Positions 21,096-31,244 of a DNA stretch of 64,000 nt are shown here, one piece after another; position 1 is the stretch's first letter, and every line of letters starts with the position of its first letter. Under the pieces are notes generated by a model. The model was not told the origin of the DNA. It searched no databases and saw only the letters and a program-made list of their open reading frames with translations. A program made the position numbers and the translations under genes. The DNA is from Nymphalis io (Eukaryota > Arthropoda > Insecta > Lepidoptera > Nymphalidae): contig NC_065911.1 of NCBI RefSeq assembly GCF_905147045.1, forward strand, positions 4,960,001-5,024,000, read 5' to 3'.

Positions 21096-21599
21096 CTCCC
21101 TTAAGAATGGATGCCGTGATCTAATTATTCGGGGGCAATTAGTATTATAGGTACGTTCGACGACTATATAAGCATAGATATATATTTAACTAATCCATAG
21201 AGTATAATTATAACCTAAATTATACATAGCAAAAAAATCTATCCTAAAAACTCTATTTAACATAAGCAGTTTTTTTTTAAATATAATTTAAAAAAACCGT
21301 TACATTTAAAATTATATGACTTCGTATTGTGTAAGCGTAGCATTCAAGCATATTTATGTAACAAACGCAGACAATCACTTGGCATTTTTAATTTCATTTC
21401 TTGAATATATTTCACTCTGATAGAATAATAAACAGTGAAGTAATGTGGGTGGGTGGCGATTTATCCATTAAATAATCGTTGCTATTTCTCACATTCAATA
21501 CTAACAAGCTTTGCTTAATGGTTTTCAGTTGAGTAGACGCAACTACATATTAATTCACGGCTGTTTTGCAATGATGGAAACGTGTATTGCTTATTAAGA
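21096..21599. other. A/T-rich stretch, nothing recognised
   Basis: No gene or repeat was recognised. Confidence 0.45.
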
Positions 21600-21780
21600 T
21601 TCGCCCACGTGTGAGATGGGCGTAGTAGAGGGGTGAGTATTAGGTAAAAAAGTAGCCTATATCCTTCCTTGGGGCTTAAACTTGCTTCACAACAAGTTCT
21701 ATCAAAATCAGTTCAGTGGTTTAGCCTTATAAGCGTAAGAAAAGATAGAGCTACGTTCGCTTTCATAATATTAGTATAGA
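21600..21780 (+). mobile_element. RTE-like 3' tail repeat
   Basis: GTAGCCTATATCCTTCCTTGG, TCAAAATCAGTTCAGTGGTTT, AGCGTAAGA and the terminal TTTCATAATATTAGTATAGA make the typical order of RTE-class 3' tails and SINEs that use them in Lepidoptera (recalled). No coding part is present. Confidence 0.6.
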
Positions 21781-22052
21781 TTTCAAATCGTATTTAAACA
21801 GTCTTGTCTTATATTATGAAAATCATCAAATATTGTTGCCACAAATAAAAAATAAAAGTTAAGTTTGTTTCTGCGTTGTGTGGACAACGTGCTTTGATTT
21901 AAAAAAAAAACAATTAGTTGTTTACAAATCTTTTCGAATCTAAAACATAAGTTTTAAATTCACATTATTATAATGAATTAATTGAGTTTTAAATATATCA
22001 AATCAATAAATATATCATAAATATATCAAATCCTTGGAATTTACACATGGTA
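21781..22052. other. A/T-rich DNA downstream of the candidate exon
   Basis: If the minus exon at 22053 is real, this would be its 3' untranslated region. I see no clear AATAAA close to the stop. Confidence 0.3.
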
Positions 22053-22178
22053 TTAAGGTTTATAGCCAACAATATTGATAGTTAAAATACCGCCTCCAAT
22101 CTTCAGAGATCCGGTCATAGGAAGCGCTCCAGCCGCGGTTACGTCCCGATTCGTCACATTCGCATTATTTATTACAGC
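22053..22178 (-). CDS. Candidate terminal coding exon, unknown product
   Basis: On the minus strand a 42-codon frame runs from an acceptor-like ...TTTTATATTGCAG to a TAA at 22053-22055. The peptide begins AVINNANVTNRDVTAAG and ends GGGILTINIVGYKP, with good amino-acid variety and no low-complexity bias, unlike the A/T-driven frames around it. The intron side (22179 upward) shows the T-rich tract and AG in the right place, phase 0. GC content is raised only over this segment. No upstream exon was found within the window, and I do not recognise the family. Two NxT-type sites could suggest a secreted protein. Chance cannot be excluded for a frame this short; it is the only host coding candidate here. 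Confidence 0.33.
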   Translation of the reverse strand, partial: AVINNANVTNRDVTAAGALPMTGSLKIGGGILTINIVGYKP

Positions 22179-22537
22179 CTGCAATATAAAATAACGTTCC
22201 TGCAAATTGTCTGATATAGGACAACTCTTCAATTATTAATTGAGTTTATTTCTTTAGATTTATAACCAAGCCGCATGAGTGATTTATCGTTTTAAATAAG
22301 AAAATATTAAAGTGGATTAAAAATTATATTAAATCGCAGGCAATTACGTATGACCAAAGTGAAAATATGTTTTCAAATTTCTAAATCGCGCTATCGCTTG
22401 GTTCGACCAAATGTATATAGTGCTTCGAAATTTCCAATGTAAGGCTGAAATTTCCAAAGAAATTAGAAATTCCATTAGAAATTTCCAATGTAAGGCTGGC
22501 GTTTATAAAACGCTTGGACTTGTGTCGAACTAGTTTC
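22179..22537. other. Unique DNA, putative intron
   Basis: A/T-rich. The near-duplicate phrase GAAATTTCCAATGTAAGGCTG occurs at about 22428 and again at about 22475, a short local direct repeat. Nothing else was recognised. Confidence 0.35.
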
Positions 22538-22719
22538 CGCCCACGGTTTCGTTCACGTGTAAGAGGCAGGTGTGAAGTACACAGTGCTCTTTTCTACGTG
22601 ACAACGTGTATGCAAAAATCCATAATGATCGGTCGAGTGGTTAAAACGTGAAAGCATAACAAACAAACACACACTTTCTTTTTTGTCGCACTTTCGCATA
22701 TATAATATTAATAAGGATA
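22538..22719 (+). mobile_element. RTE-like 3' tail repeat
   Basis: TGACAACGTGTATGCAAAAA, ATGATCGGTCGAGTGGTTAA, AACGTGAAAGCATAAC and the terminal TTTCGCATATATAATATTAA. It is the same family as 2907-2980 and has the same kind of tail as 21600-21780. Confidence 0.6.
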
Positions 22720-23474
22720 TCGCGTTGTATTGAATATCAACCAGAATTTTTTTTTTAATTGTGAACGCACACAAACATAATTATTTATTATTATACGCTA
22801 TTTCACTGCTACTTTAAATTTCACGTTATGTAAAGTGTTTTACTCGATGTTATACATAATTAAATTAAAAAAATTAGGTTTATTGAAATGGCATGACCTT
22901 CAAATAATTACATAATGATATATATACTTACAAAATTGTTTGTCTTGACACTATCAACGCACGGCCAAAGCTACTGATAATGAGGCTAAAAGTCGACAAT
23001 TGGTCGATTTATTTTATTGCATAAACATCCACTAACAAAGTATTTAAATGTAATATTTTAAGGGGAAATAGAAGGGAAAATTTTGTATGAATTTTGCAAC
23101 TAAAAGTGCATCAGCGTTTGGTTTATTAAAAACATGATAAAAAATGAAAAGAATAGTATTCGAGAAACCTTCATACAATTACAAACGGGTATATTTACAA
23201 AGTTTCAACACAAACGAACAAACAATATGTAAACACGCAGGATATGAACAACCAAACATTTATAAATAGTTTATTGCACAATATGTAAATAAGAGATGAC
23301 GGCAAAGAGACAAAAAATGTCTTGGCACTTATAGCGATCTCTCTCAGACGGTGGTGGAAGAAGTTTGGTAAGATATGTGCAGACAAAGTAAGAAAAAAGT
23401 AGACTACTCTATAAATTTAATTTACAATACACTTTATTAATTAATTAATAGTTTCAAACAAAGAGATGTAGATA
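22720..23474. other. A/T-rich stretch, nothing recognised
   Basis: No repeat or gene was recognised; the minus frame at 23195-23386 has no domain. Confidence 0.4.
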
Positions 23475-23560
23475 CAAGAATTGCAGCACAAAAGGCGGTC
23501 TTAATACTGACAAACGATGTCTTCCAGACAAATCTTGGGTTTTGGTTATTTAAACTGAGA
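23475..23560 (-). mobile_element. LINE 3' UTR scrap
   Basis: GCAGCACAAAAGGCGGTCTTA and GATGTCTTCCAGACAAATCTTG match a block widely seen at 3' ends of lepidopteran non-LTR elements (recalled), and resemble 3705-3760. Confidence 0.45.
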
Positions 23561-24551
23561 CACCACAACCACCTACCAAGGTGCCAGATGGTGTTTTTGT
23601 TTATATTCGCATTCATAACTACATAGAAACAAAAATATATTTCAAAAATATAATAATATATATAATAGCTCGCTCTGCTTAGGAAGTTTGAAATAATATT
23701 CCCTTATTTTTCTTTTTAATTATGAATATATTTATAATTAACAATAACTTTTCTTTACAAGATTTAATATTTTTAGTCGATTTTAAATAGAATTATTTAA
23801 ATTACATAAAAAAGTCCCTAACGTCAAAAATATATGCAAATATAACATCGCCAATTTAGGCAACCTAATTCAAAATGTGTCCCATGTCTTCGAGAGCATA
23901 GCTGGCGAGATTTAACGAATCCCAAGATCCAAGTTTGACGGTACCAAAAAAGTTGTCGCAATTAAAAGAGGTCCTGTCCCCTCAATGTATATTCATGGAA
24001 GATCCATTCGCAAACAAAAATAAAACCCGTTTGGCAACTCCCGCCGTGCGAGCTGATACTTGCGTGTGACGTTACCAATAAATAAAATTAAATAAAAAAA
24101 ATAATTAGTCTTTTAAAACCCTTCGCGTTATGTTGCCACAACACGATATACTGTCGTGGTGTTAAATTGCACTTTTCTTTAAATTTAATAGCCCATTGAC
24201 ATGAATCAGTTCGGTACACAATCCCCATGGAATTTGCTGTCGCTGCTCATGTGATTAATTATATTGAAGGCTACTAATTAAATATTATCGGCTTTTAACG
24301 GATGCTGGATAACTTTCACGTTAATTAACGCTTCGTTTCGTATCTCGTTTTAGTATTTGTAAATTGTATGTTTGTAATATTCAATGTTGGGAGCGTTTGT
24401 ATGTTGTAGCGGATAATACTTATGTATGTTGTTTTTTTAAACGATTAATTTAGAAAAACTAACAAGCAGTTTGACCATTTTGTTGTAAATAAGAGCAAAG
24501 GCTTAATTGTACTTGGAGGAAGTATAAGCCACTTATGACACCGTTAAAACG
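23561..24551. other. Unique DNA with two GC-richer islands
   Basis: Islands at 23880-24080 and 24220-24330 stand out from A/T-rich flanks. The second holds GATAACTTTCACG next to TTAATTAACG (GATA-like and homeodomain-like words). Stops fall in all frames at short intervals. They are candidates for conserved non-coding elements, not shown. Confidence 0.28.
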
Positions 24552-24745
24552 CTGCCAACCATGTCTAATAATTGTATGTCTCTTGTACCTGAAGTTTCAT
24601 TAACTCACTCACCCTTCCAATCCGAACGCAACAATACGGAGTATTGGTATTTGGCGATAGAATACGTCTGGGTGATAAAATACCACCCAGACGTATTCTA
24701 TAGAAGTCCTAGAAGGGCTTGCACAAAATCTAGCCATCGAATATC
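24552..24745 (-). mobile_element. RP290 copy, partial, with 17-base hairpin
   Basis: CATTAACTCACTCACCCTTCC, GAACGCAACAATACGGAGTA and GGGCTTGCACAAAATCTAGCC match RP290. In place of the usual GATGAGTGGGTGGTACC the copy holds a perfect hairpin with arms 24658-24674 and 24684-24700 and a 9-base loop. The 3' tail half is missing. Confidence 0.82.
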
Positions 24746-25182
24746 CCTTGTACTTGTAATAATACTGAATTGTAAGTAACCCACACGATATGTTTAAGAT
24801 ATTTTTGAATAGTTTGAGAGTAAGAGCGATTTATTATTGTAATGATAATTTACATAAAATTTTCTTTTCATGTTGAAAATAAAAATGTTTATTAAAGACT
24901 AACAATTATTATGATAAACGTCTTACAAAAAAACAAATATTTACAAGATACAGAAATAAAAAAAAAATATAATAATAAAATTAAGGTTAACAATTTTACA
25001 CGTAAAAGAAATAAAAAACATATAATTGTTTAAAAAAAACTGATCAAACAATTAAAATAGAAGAAAAATAAAAATATAAATTCTAGCATAAAAAATAAAA
25101 CAAAATATATAAATGTAATCCTATTGTGTTATAGTCTGCTATTGTGACGTCCGAATAGGCCATTTTAATTAAACCCTTTGCG
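24746..25182. other. Very A/T-rich DNA
   Basis: A-runs and AAAT runs; nothing recognised. Confidence 0.5.
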
Positions 25183-25198
25183 TATGTGACGTCACATA
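25183..25198. promoter_or_regulatory. 16-base palindrome with full CRE (TGACGTCA)
   Basis: TATGTGACGTCACATA is a perfect palindrome centred on the bZIP CREB/ATF consensus. A half site TTGTGACGTCC lies 40 bases upstream. Other TGACGTCA words are at 3054 and 13362. Binding is inferred only from the word. Confidence 0.35.
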
Positions 25199-26949
25199 AC
25201 AGTTACTAAAAATAGTGTATTCATTTATTCCAAAAAAAATTTCCATAAATAATAAAATATATGGAAATACAGTTTTGTAATCATCACAAGATGGCAATAT
25301 CGAGCACAGGAAACGTGCTACGAATAAGCACGTCCCAGCAATGACAGCTACTTGATCCCGAAGTGCTGCAATATTTATTTATCAAATTTTATACATACCA
25401 TACAAAGATTTTTTCCCCGTCAGACTTTTGTGTTTGTTCCTTTTTTAAATGCTTTATTTTGTATTCTATTTGAATTTTAGTGTTCAATTTTATTTGTATT
25501 ATTTCATCTACGTCTTGAATACTAACGATTTTTTTTTAATATATAAAATGAAATGAAAAAAACTACTAAACCAATATACATAAGATTTTTACCACAGAAT
25601 CCGCTCGTGTCGAAGATAGTTTTTTATATTTACCGTGTCATCCAGTACGTTGTAAATCAAAGGCATGTCTATCTTCCATCTTAAAAAAAAACTGATAATT
25701 TAAGATATTACCCTAAACTTCTATAATTAGTTTCAATGCTTAACCACTTTAAGACCGTATCAAAACACCATTAATAGATAATAACAGGTCTGACGCTCGC
25801 TTAATGAGTCGCTCTTATCGGAATGAAAATCGAATCCTGTGTAACGTGTACCTAGTGTTTTGAAATAGAAAACAATATCCTGTTATCCCTGTCTCGCGTA
25901 TTAAATTGCTTGTTTGTTAGAACAGGGGGGGTGAGGATATCGTAGTTATGTTGACGGTAGGTGTTTGAGTTGCTTTGTAAATTGCATCTCAGTTAGTTAT
26001 GTGAGGACTTATTTATGATCAAATAGGTATAAATTAACTAAAAGATTAAGATTATTTGCAAGCCTTGTCTTAATTTGTAATCTATACATATAACATTCAT
26101 ACGTAATTGTTTTTTTTTTTAAATGAAAGTAACGCTGTTCGTGATGATGAACGTCGTGAACAATAACAGAACATTACACGAATTGCACTATTGAAAATGG
26201 CATATTCCCCTAAAGTGATAGCCTATATGTTATACTGTTATAATATTTAAAATCATTTTTTTAAGATATGAATTTCTTAAAGTAAAGTAACAACTTAATC
26301 CCACTATTGATTATCCAATGTACATAATATAATAAATACATTTAAATTAACTATTTGATAGCACAAAAAACAGGCAATACTTGAATCCGATGCGAATAAT
26401 TCACATACAATCCCAACTTTTAAATAAAATATATATTTTCGTTACGTTAAAATGAATCCCTGTTATATATAAAGCGTTTTATAAAACAGTGGTACAAAAT
26501 ATATCAATTGGGTCGGTTTTTATGCGGAGCTGTGTAAAACATCGGACTCGCGTGTGCTCGCCTTATGTGAGCTTGACACGCGAAGTGTGCGCGCGCGGAA
26601 AAGTTATTAGTTATATTCGGACGAGTTTAATTCCAGCTATTTGACTAATTACATGATATTATTCAGGTATTCGGATTTATTATGGAATTGCTACACTTTT
26701 ATTTATTTTTTAAGTAAAATGGAAAGTTAGTAGTAGTTAGAGCTAAGTTTTAATTCTGAACTTAGAAATATGATATATATTATATATAAATAGATTTTGA
26801 TCTTGTCTTACTGTCCAAGGGTAAAATTACAAGGCGGAAATGTTGTTTTTTTTGTATTTTAAACTTTGTTATAAAATTAACCTATATAATATAGTAAAAG
26901 TAATTATTTCATATTCCACTATTCAACCCGTCAGCGTTACATTTAATTT
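25199..26949. other. Unique DNA with islands at 25780-25990 and 26515-26660
   Basis: The second island is GC-rich (TGTGTGCTCGCC, AAGTGTGCGCGCGCGG) with a 40-codon plus frame starting MRSCVKHRTRVCSP that has no recognisable domain. The first contains CTTATCGG and CTCGCTTAATGAG words. Neither matches a repeat. Regulatory DNA or a promoter is possible but not shown. Confidence 0.28.
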
Positions 26950-27160
26950 TTAGAACACACGAATTTTAACTGATGATTGCAGGTTCAAACCCAGAACAAG
27001 CATCACTGAATTTTCCTATACTTGATGAGAAATATCGTTAGGAAACCTGCTTGTGTTGAAAGATAATCTGTCACAATTGGAGTAACGTGATGGAATATGT
27101 AAGCTACAAAGCTTATCTTCAAAAGGAGAGTCCTCATCCAATAATGGGACAGTAGTGAGA
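26950..27160 (+). mobile_element. SINE-A copy, old
   Basis: ATTTTAACTGATGATTGCAGG, B box GGTTCAAACCC, ATCACTGAATTTTCC, AGGAAACCTGCTTGTG and AATGGGACAGT keep SINE-A order with heavy decay. Confidence 0.75.
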
Positions 27161-27645
27161 CATCTATGGTGTCACGTATTTGTTAAAAGTACTTAAAAAG
27201 CGCTTTAATAAAATCATACTAATATCTTACTAAATACATTAAGCACTTTCTCGGCCATCTGTACGGCAACCCTTTTTATTATTTTTAAAGGCACCTCGAA
27301 TGATCGAATATTCCGAATTCATGTTAAACATAAACTTATCGGATTCTGAATTGTTGTAATTTGTTAACTATTCTAGAACACCAACAACTTGTATGGACTA
27401 CGTAATCGTCACGTGTTTTATGAATTTTATGAAACATTAAATTTAATATTTATTAGAACTCATAATACAAATTGAGTTATTCGAAACATTTCGGTTTAAC
27501 TACTTAGTTATTTGTGTTTAGTTCGCGATGTAGGAGTTTAAGTGCAACATTTATGTATGGAACGTTTGGATGAAAGCGTTCTGGAGCATTAATAGAACAT
27601 AGAAATCTTTCAAACATAGCAAAGCAATTATCGATAAACATATTC
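27161..27645. other. Unique DNA before LINE-J copy B
   Basis: Nothing recognised. The element boundary at 27646 is set by homology to copies A and C. Confidence 0.45.
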
Positions 27646-29412
27646 GCTGCCACCGCTCAGAAATCCGGACGGATCGCTAGCACACAGTCCGCAGGAGAAA
27701 GCCGACCTCCTGGCTAAACTCTTTGCCGACAACTCTGTGATCGATGATTGTAATGCGCAGCCACCAACAATACCTTCATGTGGCCACACGATGCCTGACA
27801 TCAAAATCAGGCAACGTGATGTGCGTGCGGAGCTGCAATCACTCGATATACGGAAAGCTAGCGGTCCCGATGGAATACCAGCCATTGTGCTGAAGAAGTG
27901 CGCGGCGGAGCTGTCTCCTGTGTTAACGCGCCTGTTCCAACTTTCTCTCTTTTCGGGATGTGTGCCGGAGGCTTGGAGAAGAGCTAATGTGCAAGCGGTT
28001 CCCAAAAAAGGGGATCGGTCTGACCAGGCAAATTATCGGCCAATAGCTATCACCTCAGTACTTTGTAAGGTGATGGAACGGATTCTAAACAACCAACTGA
28101 TCCATTACCTAGAAGATCACTGTCTAATTAATGATCGTCAGTACGGGTTTCGACCAAAACGGTCCACAGGTGATCTTCTAGCGTACGTAACGCACCTCTG
28201 GGGTGAAGCTATTGACAAGCATGGAGAATCGTTGGCTATCAGCCTCGATATCTCCAAGGCTTTCGACAGGGTCTGGCACAGAAGTCTTCTCTCCAAGCTA
28301 CCGGCATATGGTCTACCTGCTCAGCTATGCACCTGGATTGCCAGCTTATTACACAAGCGTAGCCTTCGTGTTTTAGTAGATGGTTGCGCTTCACAATTCT
28401 ATGTAGTGAATGCTGGCGTCCCCCAGGGATCTGTGCTATCTCCCACACTCTTTCTTTTGCATATCAATGATATGCTCTCTCTTGGGAACATACATTGCTA
28501 TGCAGATGATAGTACAGTGCATGGTGGATACCACGGACGCGCAGTGGCTGGGCGGGCGGAAACTGAGGAGAGGCGGGAGAATCTTGTTATTGAACTCGAT
28601 AGGACATTAGAGCTCATCGCCAAATGGGGTTCTGATAATCTTGTTGAGTTTAATGCCAAGAAAACACAGGTGTGCGCTCTCACAGCGAAAAAGTCACCAT
28701 TTTACCCTCATCCCTCCCTCTGTGGCACACCGCTGATGATACAAAGCAAAATCGCCATGCTGGGGATGGACGTTCGCTGCGACCTTAGTTCAAGGGATTA
28801 CATCGAGGCTATTATAAAAACAGCTTCACGAAAACTCGGAGTTCTGAACAAGGTGCGGCGTTTTTTCACGCCACAACATCTGTGCCTGTTATACAAAACA
28901 CAGGTACGGTCTTGCGTTGAATATTGCTCGCACCTTTGGGATGGCTCCGCTAAGTACCTACTGGAGGCCTTGGACCGGTTGCAGCGACGTGCAGTACGCA
29001 TTATTGGCGACGTAAAGGTCACAAACACCCTTGAACCTTTACAATTGCGTCGCGAGATAGCAGCACTGAGCGCTTTCTATCGTCTGTATCACGGCGAGTG
29101 CTCTGAGGAATTATTCTCTCTAATTCCTGCTTCCCCCTTCCTTCTTAAGTCCACGCGAGCTGGTTCTCGATGTCACCGCCTAACTGTGACATCAATTCCA
29201 TCGCGCACAAAGAAATTTGGCAACTCCTTTCTTTGCCGCACTACCAAAGAATGGAATTCCTTATCAGCTCACGTGTTCCCCTCCTCTTACAACCCGGGTT
29301 CCTTCAAACGAGGCGTGAAGAGGCATCTTGCGGGCCGGCAAGGCGGGGACGGCTAGTACAGAACATTCTTCCCGACTGTACTGGCCGTCGTCGCGTTTGG
29401 ACTCTACTACCA
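27646..29412 (+). mobile_element. LINE-J copy B, 5'-truncated, 3' end replaced by SINE-A tail
   Basis: It starts inside the ORF at the codons for PPLRNPDGSLAHSPQE and runs to GGACTCTACTACCAC, halfway through the 3' hairpin. There it switches without a gap to the SINE-A 3' tail (29413-29479). Unlike copies A, C and E it has no second hairpin arm and no poly(A). It is the only large copy on the plus strand. Confidence 0.92.
27647..29356 (+). CDS. LINE-J reverse transcriptase, copy B, unbroken frame
   Basis: A frame of 570 codons without stops, frameshifts or deletions, partial at its 5' end. Counting from the GTG at 27737: GPDGIPAIVLKK at about residue 43, VPKKGDRSDQANYRPIAITS at about 88, GFRPKRSTGDLLAY at about 137, catalytic motif A LDISKAFDRVWH at 170-181, motif B GVPQGSVLSPTLF at 227, motif C YADD at 255-258, then FNAKKTQVC and the C-terminal RSCVEYCSHLWDGS region. 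All catalytic aspartates are present. The endonuclease and any ORF1 are missing, so it cannot move by itself, and there is no native start codon or promoter. Copies of this family have raised GC compared with the flanks. The antisense strand carries open frames that only mirror this one. Confidence 0.9.
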   Translation: MPPLRNPDGSLAHSPQEKADLLAKLFADNSVIDDCNAQPPTIPSCGHTMPDIKIRQRDVRAELQSLDIRKASGPDGIPAIVLKKCAAELSPVLTRLFQLSLFSGCVPEAWRRANVQAVPKKGDRSDQANYRPIAITSVLCKVMERILNNQLIHYLEDHCLINDRQYGFRPKRSTGDLLAYVTHLWGEAIDKHGESLAISLDISKAFDRVWHRSLLSKLPAYGLPAQLCTWIASLLHKRSLRVLVDGCASQFYVVNAGVPQGSVLSPTLFLLHINDMLSLGNIHCYADDSTVHGGYHGRAVAGRAETEERRENLVIELDRTLELIAKWGSDNLVEFNAKKTQVCALTAKKSPFYPHPSLCGTPLMIQSKIAMLGMDVRCDLSSRDYIEAIIKTASRKLGVLNKVRRFFTPQHLCLLYKTQVRSCVEYCSHLWDGSAKYLLEALDRLQRRAVRIIGDVKVTNTLEPLQLRREIAALSAFYRLYHGECSEELFSLIPASPFLLKSTRAGSRCHRLTVTSIPSRTKKFGNSFLCRTTKEWNSLSAHVFPSSYNPGSFKRGVKRHLAGRQGGDG

Positions 29413-29479
29413 CCTAACCTTCTCCTCAAAAAGGGAGAGGAGGCCTTAGCCCAGCGATGGGACAGTCACAGGCTGTTAC
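29413..29479 (+). mobile_element. SINE-A 3' tail fused to LINE-J copy B
   Basis: CCTTCTCCTCAAAAAGGGAG, AGGCCTTAGCCCAGC, ATGGGACAGTCACAGGCTG and TTACTGTA are the SINE-A end in the sense direction. No SINE-A head or body precedes it. Confidence 0.93.
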
Positions 29480-29806
29480 TGTATATAATAATTCCTGTAA
29501 TTTATAAAACAATGTTTAACTTATACCTAGATTCTAACATAATCAGCTGGGAGTCCTTTTAAGTTAACGAATCAACTGTAATCATGTCATATTATATACT
29601 TTTAAACAATGCACTATTTACAATTTTTTAAATGCAAGTTATACTACATAAATGTAGTACATAAAAGCAGTGTTACCTCATTTTTTCATTAATGTTTTAA
29701 AATGCCTTCGGTTCTGCCTCCTTATAAGACAGCCAATCATTAATTATTCAATAAATAAACATCCGTATCTATTCTTAAACGAACACCAAACCTACGACCC
29801 TACAAA
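29480..29806. other. A/T-rich stretch, nothing recognised
   Basis: No gene or repeat was recognised. Confidence 0.45.
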
Positions 29807-29940
29807 ATTTAATTGCGAAGAAAACAATAAGGCACTCGACCATTTCAAATACTCGTTAAGAGCGTTAACGCCGAATTATGGTACCGATAAATAGGGGTGG
29901 ATTCACGAGGTAGAGTAGAAGAAAAGGTATTAGCTTTTCT
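29807..29940 (+). repeat. Diverged direct duplicate, copy 1
   Basis: TTTAATTGC, ACTCGACC, TTCAAA-ACTCGTTAAGA-CG, ATTATGGTACCGATAAAT, GGATTCACGAGG and AAAAGGT line up in order with 31919-32055. Both contain a short open frame that begins RFNC or KFNC and stops at the same CCGATAA. No known transposon was recognised; this may be a duplicated regulatory element or an unknown repeat. Confidence 0.45.
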
Positions 29941-29995
29941 CTTATATATTAAAGAAGAAAAATCATTTGATCCGTTCAGTTTAACAGTTATTTAT

Positions 29996-30277
29996 GTTTT
30001 TATATATAGTATAGGTAGGCGAACGAGCATATGCGCCACCTGATGGTAATTGGTCACTAACGCCCATAGACATTGGCATTGTAAGAAATGGTAACCATCG
30101 CTTACATCGCCAATTCGATTACCAACCTTGGGAACTTAGATGTTATGACCCTCGTACCTGTAACTACACTGGTTCAGTCACCCTTCAAACCGTAACACAA
30201 TAATACTAAGTACTGCTGTTTGGCGTTAGAATATCTGACGAGTGGGTGATACCTACCCAGACGAGCTCGCACAAAGT
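29996..30277 (-). mobile_element. RP290 copy
   Basis: From TTTTTATATATAGTATAGG and CCACCTGATGGTAATTGGTC to CTACCCAGACGAGC and TCGCACAAAG. It is slightly more diverged than average, and the final CTACCACCAGT is missing. Confidence 0.88.
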
Positions 30278-30340
30278 TATTTATGTAATTGTTGTATGTT
30301 GCTTTGTCTTCTTATTTTGAATGTTCTGTTTCCTACGTAC

Positions 30341-30480
30341 GGTTCTAAGGGCGAGGAGCCAGTGTTTACAGGCACAAGGCACATAACATCGTAGTTACCA
30401 AGGTGGGTGGCACATTGACAATGTGAGACGGTAGTTGCTGACACTGCCAATGGCTATGGGCGGTAGCCCATTTGCCTCTC
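30341..30480 (+). mobile_element. RP290 copy, headless, tail deleted
   Basis: GAGGAGCCAGTGTTTACAGG, GCACATAACATCGTAGTTACC and GGCTATGGGCGGTAGCCCAT match. The hairpin stretch between GGCGGT and GCCCAT is deleted. It ends about 17 bases before a SINE-A. Confidence 0.7.
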
Positions 30481-30496
30481 TGTATATAAATATTAA

Positions 30497-30800
30497 GCCG
30501 AGATGGCAGTGGTTAGAACGTGTGAATCTTAAACGACGATCGTGGGTATAAACCCGGGCAAGCACCACCGAATATTCATGTGCTTAATTTGTGTTTATAA
30601 TTCATCTCGTGCTTGACGGTGAAGGAAAACATCGTAAGGAAACCTGCATGTGTTAAATTTCACTGCAATTCTGCCACATGTTTATTCCACCAACACGCAT
30701 TGGAGCAGCGTGGTGGAATAAGCTCCAACACTTCTCTTCAAAAAAGGAGATTAGGCCTTAGCCCAGCAGTGGGGCATTCACAGGCTGTTACTGTTTCTGT
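30497..30800 (+). mobile_element. SINE-A copy, full length
   Basis: It starts GCCGAGATGGCAGTGGTTAG (A box), then B box GGGTATAAACCC, CATCTCGTGCTTGACGGTG, GGAGCAGCGTGGTGGAATAAG and ends with TTAGCCCAGCAGTGG, CTGTTACTGTTTCTGT. No clear target-site duplication. Confidence 0.93.
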
Positions 30801-31165
30801 CGGTTACTGAATTAATAAATTCATTGCCAAACAATATTAATACATGGAGCGAAATTTCCAGCAAGAGTATATTTGTAATTTCAATAATATAATATTTTAA
30901 TTCTAAACATTAAAATGCAAAGTCAAGAAGTACTATATATAGTAGGTGTGCTCCACACACATTGTCCAACGAATCTTGCAATTGAATTTTAAATTCTTAA
31001 ACCAGTTTTAACCGACCGAAGCTATCAGTAATCTATACACTTATGGCGGCGGTGTCAATATACTTATACTTAATTTTATTTAGCTTAATCTGAATCGAAT
31101 TATTTTTAAAAAGTTTTTTTTTTTTAAACTTTTACAGGTTCATCTATAAATGGCGTTAAGAGAGT
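30801..31165. other. A/T-rich stretch, nothing recognised
   Basis: No gene or repeat was recognised. Confidence 0.45.
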
Positions 31166-31244
31166 TTGGTTAAGCAAAACTGTCTTCTTCTTTCGATTGT
31201 CAAATCAATTGTGATAGAAAGAGAGAATCAGTCATTAACTAAAT
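31166..31244 (+). mobile_element. MITE-like element, copy 2
   Basis: TTGGTTAAGCA ... TGTCTTCTTCTTTCGATTGTC, AATTGTGATAGAAAGAGAGA ... CATTAACTAAA matches the family at 2446-2528 and 45885-45976. Confidence 0.6.
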
